Positions 53,092 to 62,640 of a stretch of DNA of 64,000 bases are shown here, piece by piece. Source of the DNA: Algoriphagus ornithinivorans (GTDB lineage Bacteria; Bacteroidota; Bacteroidia; Cytophagales; Cyclobacteriaceae); the NCBI RefSeq assembly GCF_900115305.1, contig NZ_FOVW01000001.1, forward strand, positions 186,001 through 250,000, written 5' to 3'. A program made the translations under genes and the position numbers. The notes below the pieces were generated by a model, which ran no database searches, was not told the DNA's origin, and saw nothing but the letters and a program-made list of their open reading frames with translations. Within the stretch, counting starts at the first letter, position 1. Each line of letters starts with the position of its first letter.

Positions 53092-54270
53092 TTATATTTT
53101 TACCTGATAAATTGAAAAACGCGTAACTTCTTCCTCAATTTCTGAATTTTCAGGCTCTTGAACCAAAAATTTTCCATTTCCCATTCCAAATAAAATAGTT
53201 CCGGGCACAGATGGAAGTTCTTGATTCAATTGCTTCTTATTTTTAATTAAGATCAATCTCTTTTCATTAAGGTCTGAAATAGGGCTATAAAGAGGATCTT
53301 CCGCTTTTCGATTATCATATTCAGAGGGTGTAATTCCCGTGAAATAAGAAATCAAATAAAGATCCTCATCGATTTGAATCAGGGAGATATTCCTTCCAGC
53401 CATCATTCTAAGTTGGGTGATCCTTTCATCGCTTTGTTCGATTTCGATTGGGACCGAATTATAAGTTAGAAACTCCTCATGTTTCAGGGGAATACTTCCT
53501 TTGTAATTCAAACCCGTAAGATCATAAACTTCAATTTCATCCTCTAGACCGTGTAAAACCAATAATTCGGAAGTCTTCCGGTTAATTTGAAAGGATTTGG
53601 TCATCAATTCAGGATAAAATCCTTCCGTTTGTCTGTAGACCGATTGCGCTCTATATGGGACCACAGATTTCATCTCTCCCGACTCCAGATGCAGTTTGTA
53701 GAAATTCTTTAATGTATCCCTGCCTTCCTCGTTTCTGATCAGATAATGGGCAGATAAATAATTGCTGGGGCCCACTAAAAAAAAGGTACTGTCATTTGAC
53801 TCGAAATATTGAGTTTTTCCGAGAGGACCGAATGCACGGATAGGTAATGGAGACTGGATTCGTTGCTGAAATTGGGTTTGATAAGTGGAATCAAAGGCAA
53901 ATAATGCAAAGGGCAATTCAGCAATCCTTAATCCATCCGGACCAAAACTCATTCCGATAGGATTCCAATTACCATAATTACCCGGACCATCTCCTTTCTT
54001 TTTAGCTCTTTGAATAATATTTCCATCCAAATCTATTTCCAGAATTTCATCTTCTACCGTTGCGTAGCCCAAATACGTTTTTTCCTGCTCGGAATAATCA
54101 CTGATAATTACCCTTGTGAGATTGTTGACTTCAAAGGAGTCTATTTTCTCTATTTGAAAATCATTTTCTGAAGATTTTTCCTGTTGATTATCAGACGAAC
54201 AAGCCTGCAAACCCAGTAAAACAAGAAAAATCCATAAGATATATTTGGGAGATAGAGTGGGATATTTCAT
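53092..54270 (-). CDS. Beta-propeller-like lipoprotein of unknown function
   Basis: A 392-residue lipoprotein (lipobox LLGLQAC, Cys24; SSDNQQEK linker). The mature part is beta-rich with repeated blade-like strands (YLGYATVEDEILEIDLDGN, GMSFGPDGLRIAELPFALF, LLVLHGLEDEIEVYDLTG, ISLIQIDEDLYLISYF). This suggests a six-bladed propeller similar to DUF4221/BF3164-type proteins, though I cannot confirm the family. No catalytic residues are evident. Divergent from the Dabb lipoprotein gene at 54405 with 134 bp between them. Confidence 0.65.
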   Translation of the reverse strand: MKYPTLSPKYILWIFLVLLGLQACSSDNQQEKSSENDFQIEKIDSFEVNNLTRVIISDYSEQEKTYLGYATVEDEILEIDLDGNIIQRAKKKGDGPGNYGNWNPIGMSFGPDGLRIAELPFALFAFDSTYQTQFQQRIQSPLPIRAFGPLGKTQYFESNDSTFFLVGPSNYLSAHYLIRNEEGRDTLKNFYKLHLESGEMKSVVPYRAQSVYRQTEGFYPELMTKSFQINRKTSELLVLHGLEDEIEVYDLTGLNYKGSIPLKHEEFLTYNSVPIEIEQSDERITQLRMMAGRNISLIQIDEDLYLISYFTGITPSEYDNRKAEDPLYSPISDLNEKRLILIKNKKQLNQELPSVPGTILFGMGNGKFLVQEPENSEIEEEVTRFSIYQVKI

Positions 54271-54404
54271 TATTTAAAATATAGTTTTTCTACTTATTTA
54301 TCGTTGAATTTACAATCAATTCTTGACTTTCCCAGCTAATCTTCTTTTTTCCTAATTCTGTCAAGAGTTGCTAACTTAAGCATTCCAAACTCAATCCTAA
54401 TTCT

Positions 54405-54830
54405 ATGAGAAAAAATCTGCTGTTTTGCTTGTTTATCCTAGTGTTTTCCTGTGCGGAAAAGAAAGAGGAAGTAAAAGAAATTGAAAAAGAAGTTTATAAA
54501 GAAATTACCATGGACCCTCAACCCGACTCTGTTTTAAGGCATGTTGTTTTGTTTGCTTTCAAGGAAAGTAGCAGTCCGGCCGATATCAATCAAATCATCG
54601 AGGCATTTGAAAATCTTCAGAATGAAATTCCTGAAATCAAGTCATTTGAATGGGGGCTCAACAATAGTCCGGAAAATTTGAATAAAGGCCTTACTCATGC
54701 CTTTTTTCTGACATTTCATTCAGAAGCAGACCGAGACACCTATTTGCCTCATCCATCCCATCAGAAATTCGGGGAATTGATCGGCCCTCATCTCAAAGAT
54801 GTAACGGTGGTGGATTATTGGACTAAATAA
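54405..54830 (+). CDS. Dabb-domain lipoprotein
   Basis: A 141-residue lipoprotein (lipobox LVFSC, Cys16) with a short charged linker (EKKEEVKEIEKEVYKE) and a Dabb barrel: LRHVVLFAFKESSS, FENLQNEIPEIKSFEWG, LTHAFFLTFHSEADRDTYLP, HPSHQKFGELIGPHLKDVTVVDYW. The conserved His of VVLFAFK-type Dabb proteins is at LRHVV. Related in fold to the Tat-exported protein at 5959. Role unknown. Confidence 0.82.
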   Translation: MRKNLLFCLFILVFSCAEKKEEVKEIEKEVYKEITMDPQPDSVLRHVVLFAFKESSSPADINQIIEAFENLQNEIPEIKSFEWGLNNSPENLNKGLTHAFFLTFHSEADRDTYLPHPSHQKFGELIGPHLKDVTVVDYWTK

Positions 54831-54837
54831 GATAATC

Positions 54838-55242
54838 TTAATTGTAGGGGAGGCCGGATGAATTCCCCATCTTGCTTTCTCCTACAGTTAGAACCTCGGT
54901 AACCACAAAATTACTGGCTCCTCTCCAAGGGAGCATCCCATTGTATTCTTTATAGCGTAGCTCCACAAATTTGCCTGAGGCTCTTTCCAATTTTTCAGCA
55001 ACTTCGGGGTCAGTTACACTAAACCTAAACTCATTGCTTTGGAGTCCGCCTGCAGTTGGACTTTGGAATCCTTCCTGTACCACACGTCCTTCGTAGGTTT
55101 TAAACAGGACTCCCTTTTTCACAAAATAATTCAATGAGCCAGCTTTTACACCTTCACCGAAGACAAATAAAAACTTGTACCAAAAGATAGCTCCTAATAT
55201 GAGAACAAGGATTAATCCGAAAATCCACCCGAATTTTTTCAT
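54838..55242 (-). CDS. Small membrane-anchored protein of unknown function
   Basis: A 134-residue protein with one N-terminal membrane helix (about 5-27) and a small soluble domain containing GEGVKAGSLNYFVKKGVLFK, TYEGRVVQEGF and FVELRYKEYNGMLPWRG. Close relatives in Bacteroidota are often labelled 6-phosphogluconate dehydrogenase, which this sequence does not support: there is no Rossmann motif and it is far too short. Convergent with the gene at 54405 with 7 bp between stops. Confidence 0.7.
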   Translation of the reverse strand: MKKFGWIFGLILVLILGAIFWYKFLFVFGEGVKAGSLNYFVKKGVLFKTYEGRVVQEGFQSPTAGGLQSNEFRFSVTDPEVAEKLERASGKFVELRYKEYNGMLPWRGASNFVVTEVLTVGESKMGNSSGLPYN

Positions 55243-55338
55243 AATATTTAATTTTCAACTTCTAATATAAGCAGTGATTTTATCTAAAAAATAGAAAGAC
55301 AAAATAAAACCTAGCAAGTGTTTTCGTGTTTTTAAATC

Positions 55339-55944
55339 ATGCAGGAAGATTTATTTCAAAAAAGTGGACAAAATTTATTACCCTTTCAAGGTGAGGTAAG
55401 GTACTATCCTGACTTTATTCGATGGGAGAAGGCTTCTGAATTGTACCGGCGCTTGGAAAAAGAAATCGAATGGAAACAAGAGCCTATTCGCCTTTTTGGG
55501 AAAACAATCCTACAGCCAAGATTAACTGCCTTGTATGGAGATCCCGAAAAATCATATAGTTATTCTGGGATTACCATGAATCCAATTCCGTGGAATAATA
55601 CCCTTCGTGAAATTAAGTTTCAGATTGAAAAATTAAGTATGGAATCTTTCACACATGTGCTGCTTAATTTTTATCGGGATGGAAAAGACAGCATGGGTTG
55701 GCATAGGGATAATGAGGCCAGTTTGGGACGAAATCCGACCATAGCCTCAATCAGTTTGGGGGAAACTAGGAATTTTCAGCTGAGGCATTACGAGGATAAA
55801 AAAATAAAATTGAATATCCCTTTAAATTCCGGAAGCTTATTGATCATGGGAGGGGAGAGTCAACATTTTTGGGAGCATCAAATTCCCAAAAGTAAAAAAG
55901 TAAGTAAAGGAAGAATTAACCTGACCTTTCGAAAATTAATTTAA
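55339..55944 (+). CDS. alkB: AlkB-type alpha-ketoglutarate-dependent dioxygenase
   Basis: A 201-residue Fe(II)/2-oxoglutarate enzyme that probably removes alkyl lesions from DNA or RNA. The iron site is His and Asp in MGWHRDNEASLG plus His in SQHFWEHQIPK; the 2OG-binding Arg is in RINLTFR. The nucleotide-recognition lid (QPRLTALYGD, YSYSGITMNPIPW) resembles ALKBH2/3-type enzymes. Its end overlaps the convergent response-regulator gene by 4 bp. Confidence 0.92.
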   Translation: MQEDLFQKSGQNLLPFQGEVRYYPDFIRWEKASELYRRLEKEIEWKQEPIRLFGKTILQPRLTALYGDPEKSYSYSGITMNPIPWNNTLREIKFQIEKLSMESFTHVLLNFYRDGKDSMGWHRDNEASLGRNPTIASISLGETRNFQLRHYEDKKIKLNIPLNSGSLLIMGGESQHFWEHQIPKSKKVSKGRINLTFRKLI

Positions 55945-56327
55945 AATATTACTTGTTCTTTCAACATGTTGAGATATTCAAACGGAAGTGGCTTTTCGAT
56001 ATAATCTATCACGCTTGAATATTCCATGGCTTTATTTTTATCAGCTACATTGACAGATGAGCTAATCAAAATCACCTTTATTTTTTCTGGAATATTTTTG
56101 TTTTCAATGAAATCCAAAACACCCCATCCATCAATTGTTTTCATGTAAATATCCAAGAACAGAAGGTGGTTTTTATCCATGTTTTCTTCCAAGAAACGGA
56201 TTGCGTCATATCCATCTTCAAATTTCAAAGGGGTTTGATGGAAGTCGGATTTCTTTGCCAAGACATCATGGATGAACAAGAAGTTAGGGTCGTCATCTAC
56301 GATTATTAAGTTAAAATTGGCCATCAA
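55941..56327 (-). CDS. Single-domain response regulator
   Basis: A 128-residue receiver domain. Acidic residues Asp11-Asp13 (IIVDDDPNF), phospho-acceptor Asp59 (LLFLDIYMKTIDGWGVLDF), switch Ser in VILISSSVN and Lys in DYIEKPLPFEYL. Two adjacent Met codons make the start ambiguous by one residue. No output domain and no kinase nearby. It belongs to the stand-alone receiver type with the DIxMxxxDG-W pattern frequent in Bacteroidota. Confidence 0.9.
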   Translation of the reverse strand: MMANFNLIIVDDDPNFLFIHDVLAKKSDFHQTPLKFEDGYDAIRFLEENMDKNHLLFLDIYMKTIDGWGVLDFIENKNIPEKIKVILISSSVNVADKNKAMEYSSVIDYIEKPLPFEYLNMLKEQVIF

Positions 56328-56436
56328 ATGGGTAAGTAGTGAAAGGTCGGAGTTGGGTTCCGTGGTGATATTAATAAGATTTATTTATTCAAATAATAAA
56401 TTATGAAAAATAATTCCGAATTATTCATCAAAAATA

Positions 56437-56466
56437 TAAAAAAAAAGCCCCGATTTGAACGGGGCT
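56437..56466 (-). terminator. Rho-independent terminator of the msrAB gene
   Basis: AGCCCCG (56446-56452) pairs with CGGGGCT (56460-56466). Reading leftward it is followed by nine Ts, and it lies 5 bp beyond the msrAB stop. Confidence 0.9.
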
Positions 56467-56471
56467 GAAGA

Positions 56472-57581
56472 TTAATTAACTAGCCAAATAAATTCGCCAT
56501 ATCCCTCTTTTTCCATTTGGGACTTGGGGATAAACTTCATCGCTGCAGAATTCATACAGTATCTCAATCCGGTAGGCTCTGGTCCATCATAGAAAACATG
56601 TCCTAAATGGCTATTGCCTAACTTGCTTCGAACTTCCACCCGAATCATTCCCAAGGTCTTATCAACTGGTTTGTCTATAATCCTAGCATCGATTGGTTTG
56701 GTGAAGCTTGGCCATCCTGAACCTGACTCATATTTGTCCTTAGAACTGAATAAAGGAGCTCCTGATACTATGCATACATAAATCCCAGCCTCCTTATTTC
56801 CATTGTACTCATTTTGGAAAGCATATTCAGTTGCATCTTCCATAGTCACCTCATACTGTAAATCAGTTAATGTAGCTTTCAGCTCTTCTTTTGATTTAGC
56901 TGGGTATTCTTCTTGGCTTAATTCTGGCCAATGCTTTTTGATAAAAGCATCCCTGCCACTTCCTGTTCTGTAGGAATAATAATCCTGAGGCTTTTTCTTA
57001 TAATAATCTTGATGATATTCTTCTGCTTCGTAGAAGTTGGTGTATTTGATAATGGGAGTTGCGATAGGCTTGTCAAATTTCCCAGACTGATCCAAAAGCT
57101 TTTTGGATTCTTCGGCTACCTTTTTTTGCTCAGCATCATGAAAGAAGATTGCAGATTCATATTGGGAACCTCTATCATAAAAGGATCCACCTACATCTGT
57201 AGGGTCAAAAGTTTGCCAAAAAATATCAACCAACTCTGAATAACTGATCACTTCCGGGTCAAAAGTAATTTGAACTGACTCACGGTGAGAGGTTTTTCCT
57301 GAACTTACCTCCCCGTAGGTTGGATTTTTTTCTTTTCCTCCAGCATATCCGGATACAACGGATAATACACCGTCAATTCCTTCAAAAGGGGCTTCTACGC
57401 ACCAGAAACATCCTCCTGCAAAAGTTGCAAGCTCTGTTTTACCGGAGAATGAAGTGACTGGATCTGCCTGTTTTTCTGTTTCTTGGTTAGCTGAACCTTG
57501 CTCGGATGGAGCACTACAGGCCATCAGTAGGCCTAGTATAAAGCTGAACATAATTGTAAATGATTTTTTAGGTGAAGACAT
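56472..57581 (-). CDS. msrAB: Lipoprotein MsrA-MsrB fusion (methionine sulfoxide reductase)
   Basis: A 369-residue exported repair enzyme starting [12 protein letters not shown] (ATG 57579-57581); the frame stays open 32 codons upstream without features. Lipobox LLMAC (Cys22). The MsrA domain (about 48-215) has catalytic Cys58 in [13 protein letters not shown], with Tyr/Glu in [13 protein letters not shown]. The MsrB domain (about 225-365) has [16 protein letters not shown] and catalytic Cys342 in RYCMNSAAM. The MsrB Zn-binding CxxC pairs are absent, so it is the Zn-free form. It repairs both S- and R-sulfoxides in exported proteins. Confidence 0.95.
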   Translation of the reverse strand: MSSPKKSFTIMFSFILGLLMACSAPSEQGSANQETEKQADPVTSFSGKTELATFAGGCFWCVEAPFEGIDGVLSVVSGYAGGKEKNPTYGEVSSGKTSHRESVQITFDPEVISYSELVDIFWQTFDPTDVGGSFYDRGSQYESAIFFHDAEQKKVAEESKKLLDQSGKFDKPIATPIIKYTNFYEAEEYHQDYYKKKPQDYYSYRTGSGRDAFIKKHWPELSQEEYPAKSKEELKATLTDLQYEVTMEDATEYAFQNEYNGNKEAGIYVCIVSGAPLFSSKDKYESGSGWPSFTKPIDARIIDKPVDKTLGMIRVEVRSKLGNSHLGHVFYDGPEPTGLRYCMNSAAMKFIPKSQMEKEGYGEFIWLVN

Positions 57582-57758
57582 ATTGGATGTTTTTTTCACA
57601 GCTAAGTGATTTTGGTCTCGTATTTGAAACTGATTTATAAACACTTCAGTTCGCGATCTGTTTGAGTTCCATTCCAATTACGTACTCAGATCCAAAAAAA
57701 GATGATTTGTGATTACAACTGAAGTGGCAGGATCGACCAAAACTAAAAAGAGAGAGTT

Positions 57759-58355
57759 ATGAAAAGTTTTCAGCAGCTATTTTACCTGGTTTTTTTCTTT
57801 CTGATTTCTTACCCGATGGCTTTGGCACAACAGGGCTCCGGTTTAGGAGTCAAGTTTGGAACAAATTATAATACCTCTGGCAAATATTTTAAAGATGCCG
57901 AATCAGTTTGGAAAGATCCATTAGGAGGTGTAGGGTATCATGCAGGGATATTTTACAAAATGAGCTCTTATGATATCTATCTTCGTCCTGAGCTAGTATT
58001 TACTGAAAGCAGGTTTCAAACCTCTTTTGGAGAAGCGAATGCACAAAGAATTGACGCTCCTATTTTGGGTGGAATACAGCTTTTCAAAATAATCAATGTC
58101 TTCGCAGGTCCTTCATTTCATTATACTCTCAATGATAATTATCTGACAGGAAGTTCTTCCGATTTCAACAAACGGCTTAGAATGGGTTACCAGTTCGGGA
58201 TGGGAATTTCTATAGGTCCATTGGGACTGGATCTCCGTTATGAACGAGAGTTCAATGATCAGAAATTCACCATGGATCGTGTTTTAGGAGGGAATCAGGA
58301 TTTTCGCCATCAGCAGATTTTGCTAGCGCTTTCTTTGAGAATTTTCGGGCCTTAA
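57759..58355 (+). CDS. Outer-membrane beta-barrel protein (PorT/OMP_b-brl family)
   Basis: A 198-residue protein with a Sec signal (about 1-24, MALAQQ) and an eight-stranded barrel pattern: GLGVKFGTNYN, GYHAGIFYKMSSYDIYLRPE, SRFQTSF, FAGPSFHYTLND, MGYQFGMGISIGPLGLDLRYE, and a C-terminal strand ILLALSLRIFGP. GxKxGxNxS-like starts and the alternating pattern are typical of the family, which includes many structural or signal-coupled barrels. Its stop codon abuts that of the convergent esterase with no spacer. Confidence 0.8.
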   Translation: MKSFQQLFYLVFFFLISYPMALAQQGSGLGVKFGTNYNTSGKYFKDAESVWKDPLGGVGYHAGIFYKMSSYDIYLRPELVFTESRFQTSFGEANAQRIDAPILGGIQLFKIINVFAGPSFHYTLNDNYLTGSSSDFNKRLRMGYQFGMGISIGPLGLDLRYEREFNDQKFTMDRVLGGNQDFRHQQILLALSLRIFGP

Positions 58356-59018
58356 TCAATTTTTCAAAAAAGGTCTAAATGCCTCAGACCAGAGTTTGTA
58401 TCCTTCAGCATTGAGATGGAGTTGATCTTGGATATAGAGTTCTGGTCGAGGGTTTCCATTTTCGTCCAAGAGGACATCCCAAACAGACAAAAATTCCACT
58501 TGCTCTTTGCTTTGGGCATATTGCGCCATCATTTGATTTAAAATGACATAGCTTTCCTTTTTGGACCAGCGACTTGGGCTGGGTTTGGCACTGATCAATA
58601 CCACCTCTGTATAAGGATTAATCACCTGAATTCTGGAAATAATATTGTCCAATGACTCCATGATTTGCGATACATTAACGTCTGCCCAGATATCATTATC
58701 ACCTTCATAAATGAAGACTTTTTTGGGTTCAAAACGGATGACAAGAGGAAATAGATGTTTCTCCAAATCTGAAGCCTTAGATCCACCAAATCCGGTATTG
58801 ATGATGTTTCGATTTGGAAATTCCTCTACTAAACTTTGCCAAAAACGAATACTGGAACTTCCGGTGAAAACAATTCCTCCCGGTTCCCAACCTGCATTGT
58901 CTATTCTTTCTGAGATTGCCTTTACTTCTTGGTCAAAAGGAACAACTTGGGCAAAAAGCACTTCGGCTTTTACAAAGAATGCCAAAAAGAATAAGAAGAG
59001 AATCTGGCTTATTTTCAT
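58356..59018 (-). CDS. SGNH/GDSL-type esterase
   Basis: A 220-residue exported hydrolase with a Sec signal (about 1-22, AEVLFAQ). SGNH blocks: Ser in IVFTGSSSIRFW, Gly in NTGFGGSKASDL, Asn in YEGDNDIW and the Asp/His pair in DQLHLNAEGYKLW. It most resembles carbohydrate or acyl-ester hydrolases of the lipase_GDSL_2 group. Substrate unknown. Convergent and contiguous with the barrel gene. Confidence 0.9.
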   Translation of the reverse strand: MKISQILFLFFLAFFVKAEVLFAQVVPFDQEVKAISERIDNAGWEPGGIVFTGSSSIRFWQSLVEEFPNRNIINTGFGGSKASDLEKHLFPLVIRFEPKKVFIYEGDNDIWADVNVSQIMESLDNIISRIQVINPYTEVVLISAKPSPSRWSKKESYVILNQMMAQYAQSKEQVEFLSVWDVLLDENGNPRPELYIQDQLHLNAEGYKLWSEAFRPFLKN

Positions 59019-59342
59019 GGGTTTTAAAATTGTGGGTGGGAATGAATTGTGAAATCTTTCAAATCTGAAATAAACACTTCAAAATTGATCTTTTTTATAG
59101 AATAAACATACGGGGAAAATTCACATGCTCAAAACCGTTCACCAAGTGGACGATTCCGCACAGAGCGAACGAACCCGAGTTCTGTCCTGTAATTTTGTAC
59201 AGAGGATTAAAATATGGCTTTCTATCCCATTTTAGGGGATTTCTGTCACAGGTAAGCTTTTGACCATCCCTGATTTTCCTATTCACTTACTTTTGGAGTG
59301 GTTTCTGCGTTTAAAAAGAGAACTCAAGCAATCATTCCTATC
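59019..59342. other. Intergenic region with no clear gene
   Basis: The gap of 324 bp lies between the divergent esterase and DUF4407 genes. Its middle (about 59110-59190) looks more GC-rich than the flanks. A 63-codon minus-strand frame at 59095-59286 has no recognisable features and I do not call it. The promoter of the DUF4407 gene lies at the right end. Confidence 0.4.
59288..59295 (+). promoter_or_regulatory. -7 promoter element of the DUF4407 gene
   Basis: TACTTTTG matches TAnnTTTG and lies 47 bp before the ATG at 59343. It makes the in-frame GTG at 59298 an unlikely start. Confidence 0.55.
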
Positions 59343-60428
59343 ATGCAGCAACTCACCCGTTTTTTCTGGTTTTGTAGCGGAGCTAATTTCTCCATTCTCA
59401 AACGAACTCCCACTGAATCAAATAAATATGTAGGAATTGGCGCCACTGTCTTTTTTACAGGAGTGTTGGCGGCTTTGGCTGCAGGCTATGCTTTGTTCAC
59501 GGTTTTTCAGTCCATTTGGCCTGCCATCGGGTTCGGATTCCTTTGGGGTTTGATGATTTTTAATTTGGATAGGTTTATCGTGTCCAGTATGCGTAAAAAA
59601 CAAAATGCCTGGGCTGAATGGAAGTTGGCGATTCCCCGATTAGTATTAGCAGTATTATTGGCCTTAGTCATTTCCAAACCTCTTGAACTGAAGATGTTTG
59701 AAAGGGAAATAAACCGGAAATTGGATGAGAAAAAAATTGAGTTTATCGCTGAGTCCAAAGCCAATTTGGCTAAAGGTTTTCCGGAGATTCAGGAATTGGA
59801 AGCAAAAATTGATACATTAAAGTCTGAGGTTGCTTCAGCTGAGTCTTTTCGGGATCAGTTGCAAAAAGAGTACGATGCTGAGCGCTTTGGTGAAAAAACA
59901 AGCGGTACCAGTGGGATAGTAGGACTGGGAACCAATGCCAAGAAAAAAGAGCAGCAGTTGGATGCAGCCCAGGAGGCTTTAAATAGTTTGAGGGCAAGGA
60001 ATCAAATTCGTATCGATACTATCGAAGCTCAAATTCGAGAATTTATGGCTTTGCGACAGCAGGAATTTGAAAAGCAACAACCTGGAATTGAGAATTTTGA
60101 TGGTTTGGCTGCCCGAATGGATGCTTTATCCCAACTGACTGAAGAAAGTCAAGCCATGGCCACTGCCAATATCTTTATTATGCTATTGTTCATTGCAATC
60201 GAGACTGCTCCAATTTTTGTGAAATTGATTTCCAATAGAGGCCCATATGATGAAATTCTGGAATTGCACGAGGATAAGGTGATCCTGTTTAAAGGGGAGA
60301 AATGGACCTTTGCCAAAGGAGAATCAGATGCCAGAGTAGATTACTTTCAGGGCACTCATACCTTTGCAAATGAGTTAAGAAAAGAACAAACTAACAGGAA
60401 AAATAAAGCACTCCTGGATACTGATTGA
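59343..60428 (+). CDS. DUF4407 domain membrane protein
   Basis: A 361-residue protein. The N terminus QQLTRFFWFCSGANFSILKR is the DUF4407 hallmark. Helices at about 35-55, 60-80 and 95-115 (VFFTGVLAALAAGYALFTVF, GFLWGLMIFNLDRFIVSS, LVLAVLLALVISKPLEL) precede a long coiled coil (about 120-265, rich in Glu/Lys/Gln) and a final helix (about 280-300, NIFIMLLFIAIETAPIFVKL). This gives a membrane anchor with a long cytoplasmic or periplasmic stalk. Function unknown. Convergent with the VIT1 gene. Confidence 0.85.
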   Translation: MQQLTRFFWFCSGANFSILKRTPTESNKYVGIGATVFFTGVLAALAAGYALFTVFQSIWPAIGFGFLWGLMIFNLDRFIVSSMRKKQNAWAEWKLAIPRLVLAVLLALVISKPLELKMFEREINRKLDEKKIEFIAESKANLAKGFPEIQELEAKIDTLKSEVASAESFRDQLQKEYDAERFGEKTSGTSGIVGLGTNAKKKEQQLDAAQEALNSLRARNQIRIDTIEAQIREFMALRQQEFEKQQPGIENFDGLAARMDALSQLTEESQAMATANIFIMLLFIAIETAPIFVKLISNRGPYDEILELHEDKVILFKGEKWTFAKGESDARVDYFQGTHTFANELRKEQTNRKNKALLDTD

Positions 60429-60448
60429 TTACGACTTAAAAGGCACTT

Positions 60449-61168
60449 CTACAGGAAAAACTTTTCCAACACATCCCCTACATAAAAAGCAACTACAGCT
60501 GCTAAAAGACCCAACGACACGGTTTCGCTAATACTTCGCAAGGCCGATGTTTGATTGACTATGCCTTTTAGCCAACCCACTATGACAAAGGCTAAGCCTG
60601 TCAAAATGCTGGTCCAGAGAAAGATGTCTTGATCTATGGGTATGAAAAAATCCCACAGATAAACCATCAAAGGAATAAAACCCACCAGTATAAATGAAAG
60701 TAGGGTAGCCAGACCTATTTTGAAAGGGCTTTTACTTTCTTTCATCATGCCCAGCTCATCTTTCATCATCTCTGCCACCCAAAGGTCTTTATCAGAGCAG
60801 ATATGGTTCACAATTTTGTCCAAAAGCTCTCCTTTGAATCCTTTTTCCCGATAAATCTCTGCAATTTCCTCTCGTTCTAAATCAGGGAGATTTTCAATTT
60901 CCCAATATTCGATTTTCTCGTGTTTGGTAAAATTATCTCTCTCACTTTTCGCTGAGAGATAAGCGCCCACAGACATGGAAAAGCCGTCTGCAAACAAATT
61001 TGCGAAGCCAAGAATAATCAAGATTCCCGCATCCAAATTCGCTCCGTATCCACCGGCCACGACGGCAAAAGTGGTGACTGCACCATCGATTCCTCCGTAG
61101 ACAAATTCCCTTAAATACTCCTGTAGTTTGCCGAATTTTCTGTTTTGATGATGGATTACTTTTTCCAT
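60449..61168 (-). CDS. VIT1/CCC1-family transporter
   Basis: A 239-residue membrane protein. Helix 1 contains YLREFVYGGIDGAVTTFAVV and helix 2 contains LGFANLFADGFSMSVGAYLSAKSE, both strongly conserved and used for metal binding in VIT1. The central cytoplasmic part (KHEKIEYWEIENLPDLERE, DLWVAEMMKDELGM) provides Glu/Met metal ligands. Three more helices follow. Family members export Fe2+ or Mn2+ from the cytosol. It lies 1 bp after the dipeptidase gene, so they share a transcript. Confidence 0.92.
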   Translation of the reverse strand: MEKVIHHQNRKFGKLQEYLREFVYGGIDGAVTTFAVVAGGYGANLDAGILIILGFANLFADGFSMSVGAYLSAKSERDNFTKHEKIEYWEIENLPDLEREEIAEIYREKGFKGELLDKIVNHICSDKDLWVAEMMKDELGMMKESKSPFKIGLATLLSFILVGFIPLMVYLWDFFIPIDQDIFLWTSILTGLAFVIVGWLKGIVNQTSALRSISETVSLGLLAAVVAFYVGDVLEKFFL

Positions 61169-61169
61169 A

Positions 61170-62330
61170 TTATCTGAGATTCTTTAAGAAAAACTCTTTG
61201 ACATTTTCGCCCATAACTGCCCTAATTTCAGTTTTGGTAAATCCTTCTTTCAACAGGCCCTCTACTATCAAGGGCAAGCCTGTAATATCAAAAGGAACCG
61301 CAACAGAACCATCATAATCAGAGCCTAAGGCCACGTATTCAATACCCACCAAATCTCTGATATGCTTGATCGAGGCAATAATATTGGGGAGCTCAGGCTC
61401 TCCAACTGCCATGTCAAAAAATGCAACGCCTATAATCCCTCCCTTTTCCGCTATTTTTTTGATTTGTTCATCACTGAGATTTCGTTGTGAGTCTAAGACG
61501 GCCCGTACACCGGTGTGGGATACAATAACCGGCTGTGTGCTAATAGCCAATACGTCATCAGCGATGGCAGGAGAGGAGTGAGCCAGATCGACAAATATTC
61601 CCAAGTCATTCATCCTTCTAACAGCCGCCTTTCCAAACTCGGTTAAACCGTCCCCGCTCTCGCCGTGGGCAGAGCCTCCTAATTCATTGTCAAAGAAATG
61701 AGTTGGTCCTATCATGCGAACTCCTGCTTCAAATACCCGATCGATATTTAAAAGATCGCCCTCCAAAGCATGAGCCCCTTCTATCCCTAGCATGGCTCCA
61801 ATGGTGTTTTTATCCTCAGCTCTTAGGGTTATGAGTTTTTGTAAATCAGCTTTTGATTGGATGAAAATTGTCCTTCCATCTTTACTGATAAAATCATTTA
61901 AATCACTGCTTTGAGATAAAGTCCTATTGATTAAGCTAAACCAATTGAAGGGGCTTTCACCTTTGACAATGGTTAATGGAGTAATATTATCAAAAGTCTC
62001 AGCACTGTTTTGCTGCATATTTTGACCTGATGGGGACTTGGAGACTATGGTAAACATTTCAAAGGCCACATTAGCCTCTCGCATTCTTGGGAAATCCACG
62101 TGCCCCCTGTCGCCTCTTTCGGTAAGATCCCTTCCCCAAAGCAAAGCATCACAATGGAGGTCTGCGATAAAATCCAAGCTATCATAGAATGCCTGAGCTT
62201 CATCTGAAACTCGATAAGGCCCACTGGATTTTACCGGGTTTCTTTCATTTTCTATGTAGGATGGGATAGTGGAGATTGCGATTACATAAAGTAAAAAGAG
62301 AGCAAGTAGGGCGATCAGTATTTTTTTCAT
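61170..62330 (-). CDS. Membrane dipeptidase (peptidase M19)
   Basis: A 386-residue enzyme with an N-terminal membrane anchor (about 4-20). Zn ligands of the M19 family: His and Asp in FIADLHCDALLW, Glu in GIEGAHALEGD, His in LAHSSPA and His in VSHTGVRAVLDSQRN; the C-terminal ALGSDYDG completes the site. The N-terminal extension (about 25-50) precedes the barrel. It probably cleaves dipeptides (including D-amino-acid or beta-lactam-like ones) in the periplasm. First gene of a two-gene transcript with the VIT1 transporter. Confidence 0.93.
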   Translation of the reverse strand: MKKILIALLALFLLYVIAISTIPSYIENERNPVKSSGPYRVSDEAQAFYDSLDFIADLHCDALLWGRDLTERGDRGHVDFPRMREANVAFEMFTIVSKSPSGQNMQQNSAETFDNITPLTIVKGESPFNWFSLINRTLSQSSDLNDFISKDGRTIFIQSKADLQKLITLRAEDKNTIGAMLGIEGAHALEGDLLNIDRVFEAGVRMIGPTHFFDNELGGSAHGESGDGLTEFGKAAVRRMNDLGIFVDLAHSSPAIADDVLAISTQPVIVSHTGVRAVLDSQRNLSDEQIKKIAEKGGIIGVAFFDMAVGEPELPNIIASIKHIRDLVGIEYVALGSDYDGSVAVPFDITGLPLIVEGLLKEGFTKTEIRAVMGENVKEFFLKNLR

Positions 62331-62640
62331 AGTTGTTGGGGAATCCTTTATTAAGATACTAAAAATTAATCCTTTGAAAGAAGCGAATGAAATCCGTTAA
62401 TTCTACTTCTCTTATTTCAATTCTAATTCATTTCAATTTTTATTCACATGGGACCAGAAATATAATTTGTAGACGGGCAACCAAGTATATTCAAAAAAAA
62501 ATGAAAAATTTTTTACTGATTTTGTGCCAGATATTTAAATTTTATTAAGTTTAAGAAATTTTGGTATTCATAAAAGTTACTCAACCCAGCTGTTTACCAA
62601 AGTTTATTTGGTTTTACTTAATCAACAATAGACCCTGATT

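Noticed and set aside
54838..55242. Annotation of this gene as 6-phosphogluconate dehydrogenase
   Set aside because: There is no nucleotide-binding motif, the protein is 134 residues long and it begins with a membrane helix. The name seems to be a propagated error in relatives.
59095..59286. 63-codon minus-strand open frame in the esterase-DUF4407 gap
   Set aside because: Composition is not protein-like, no family match is recognisable, and it overlaps the DUF4407 promoter.
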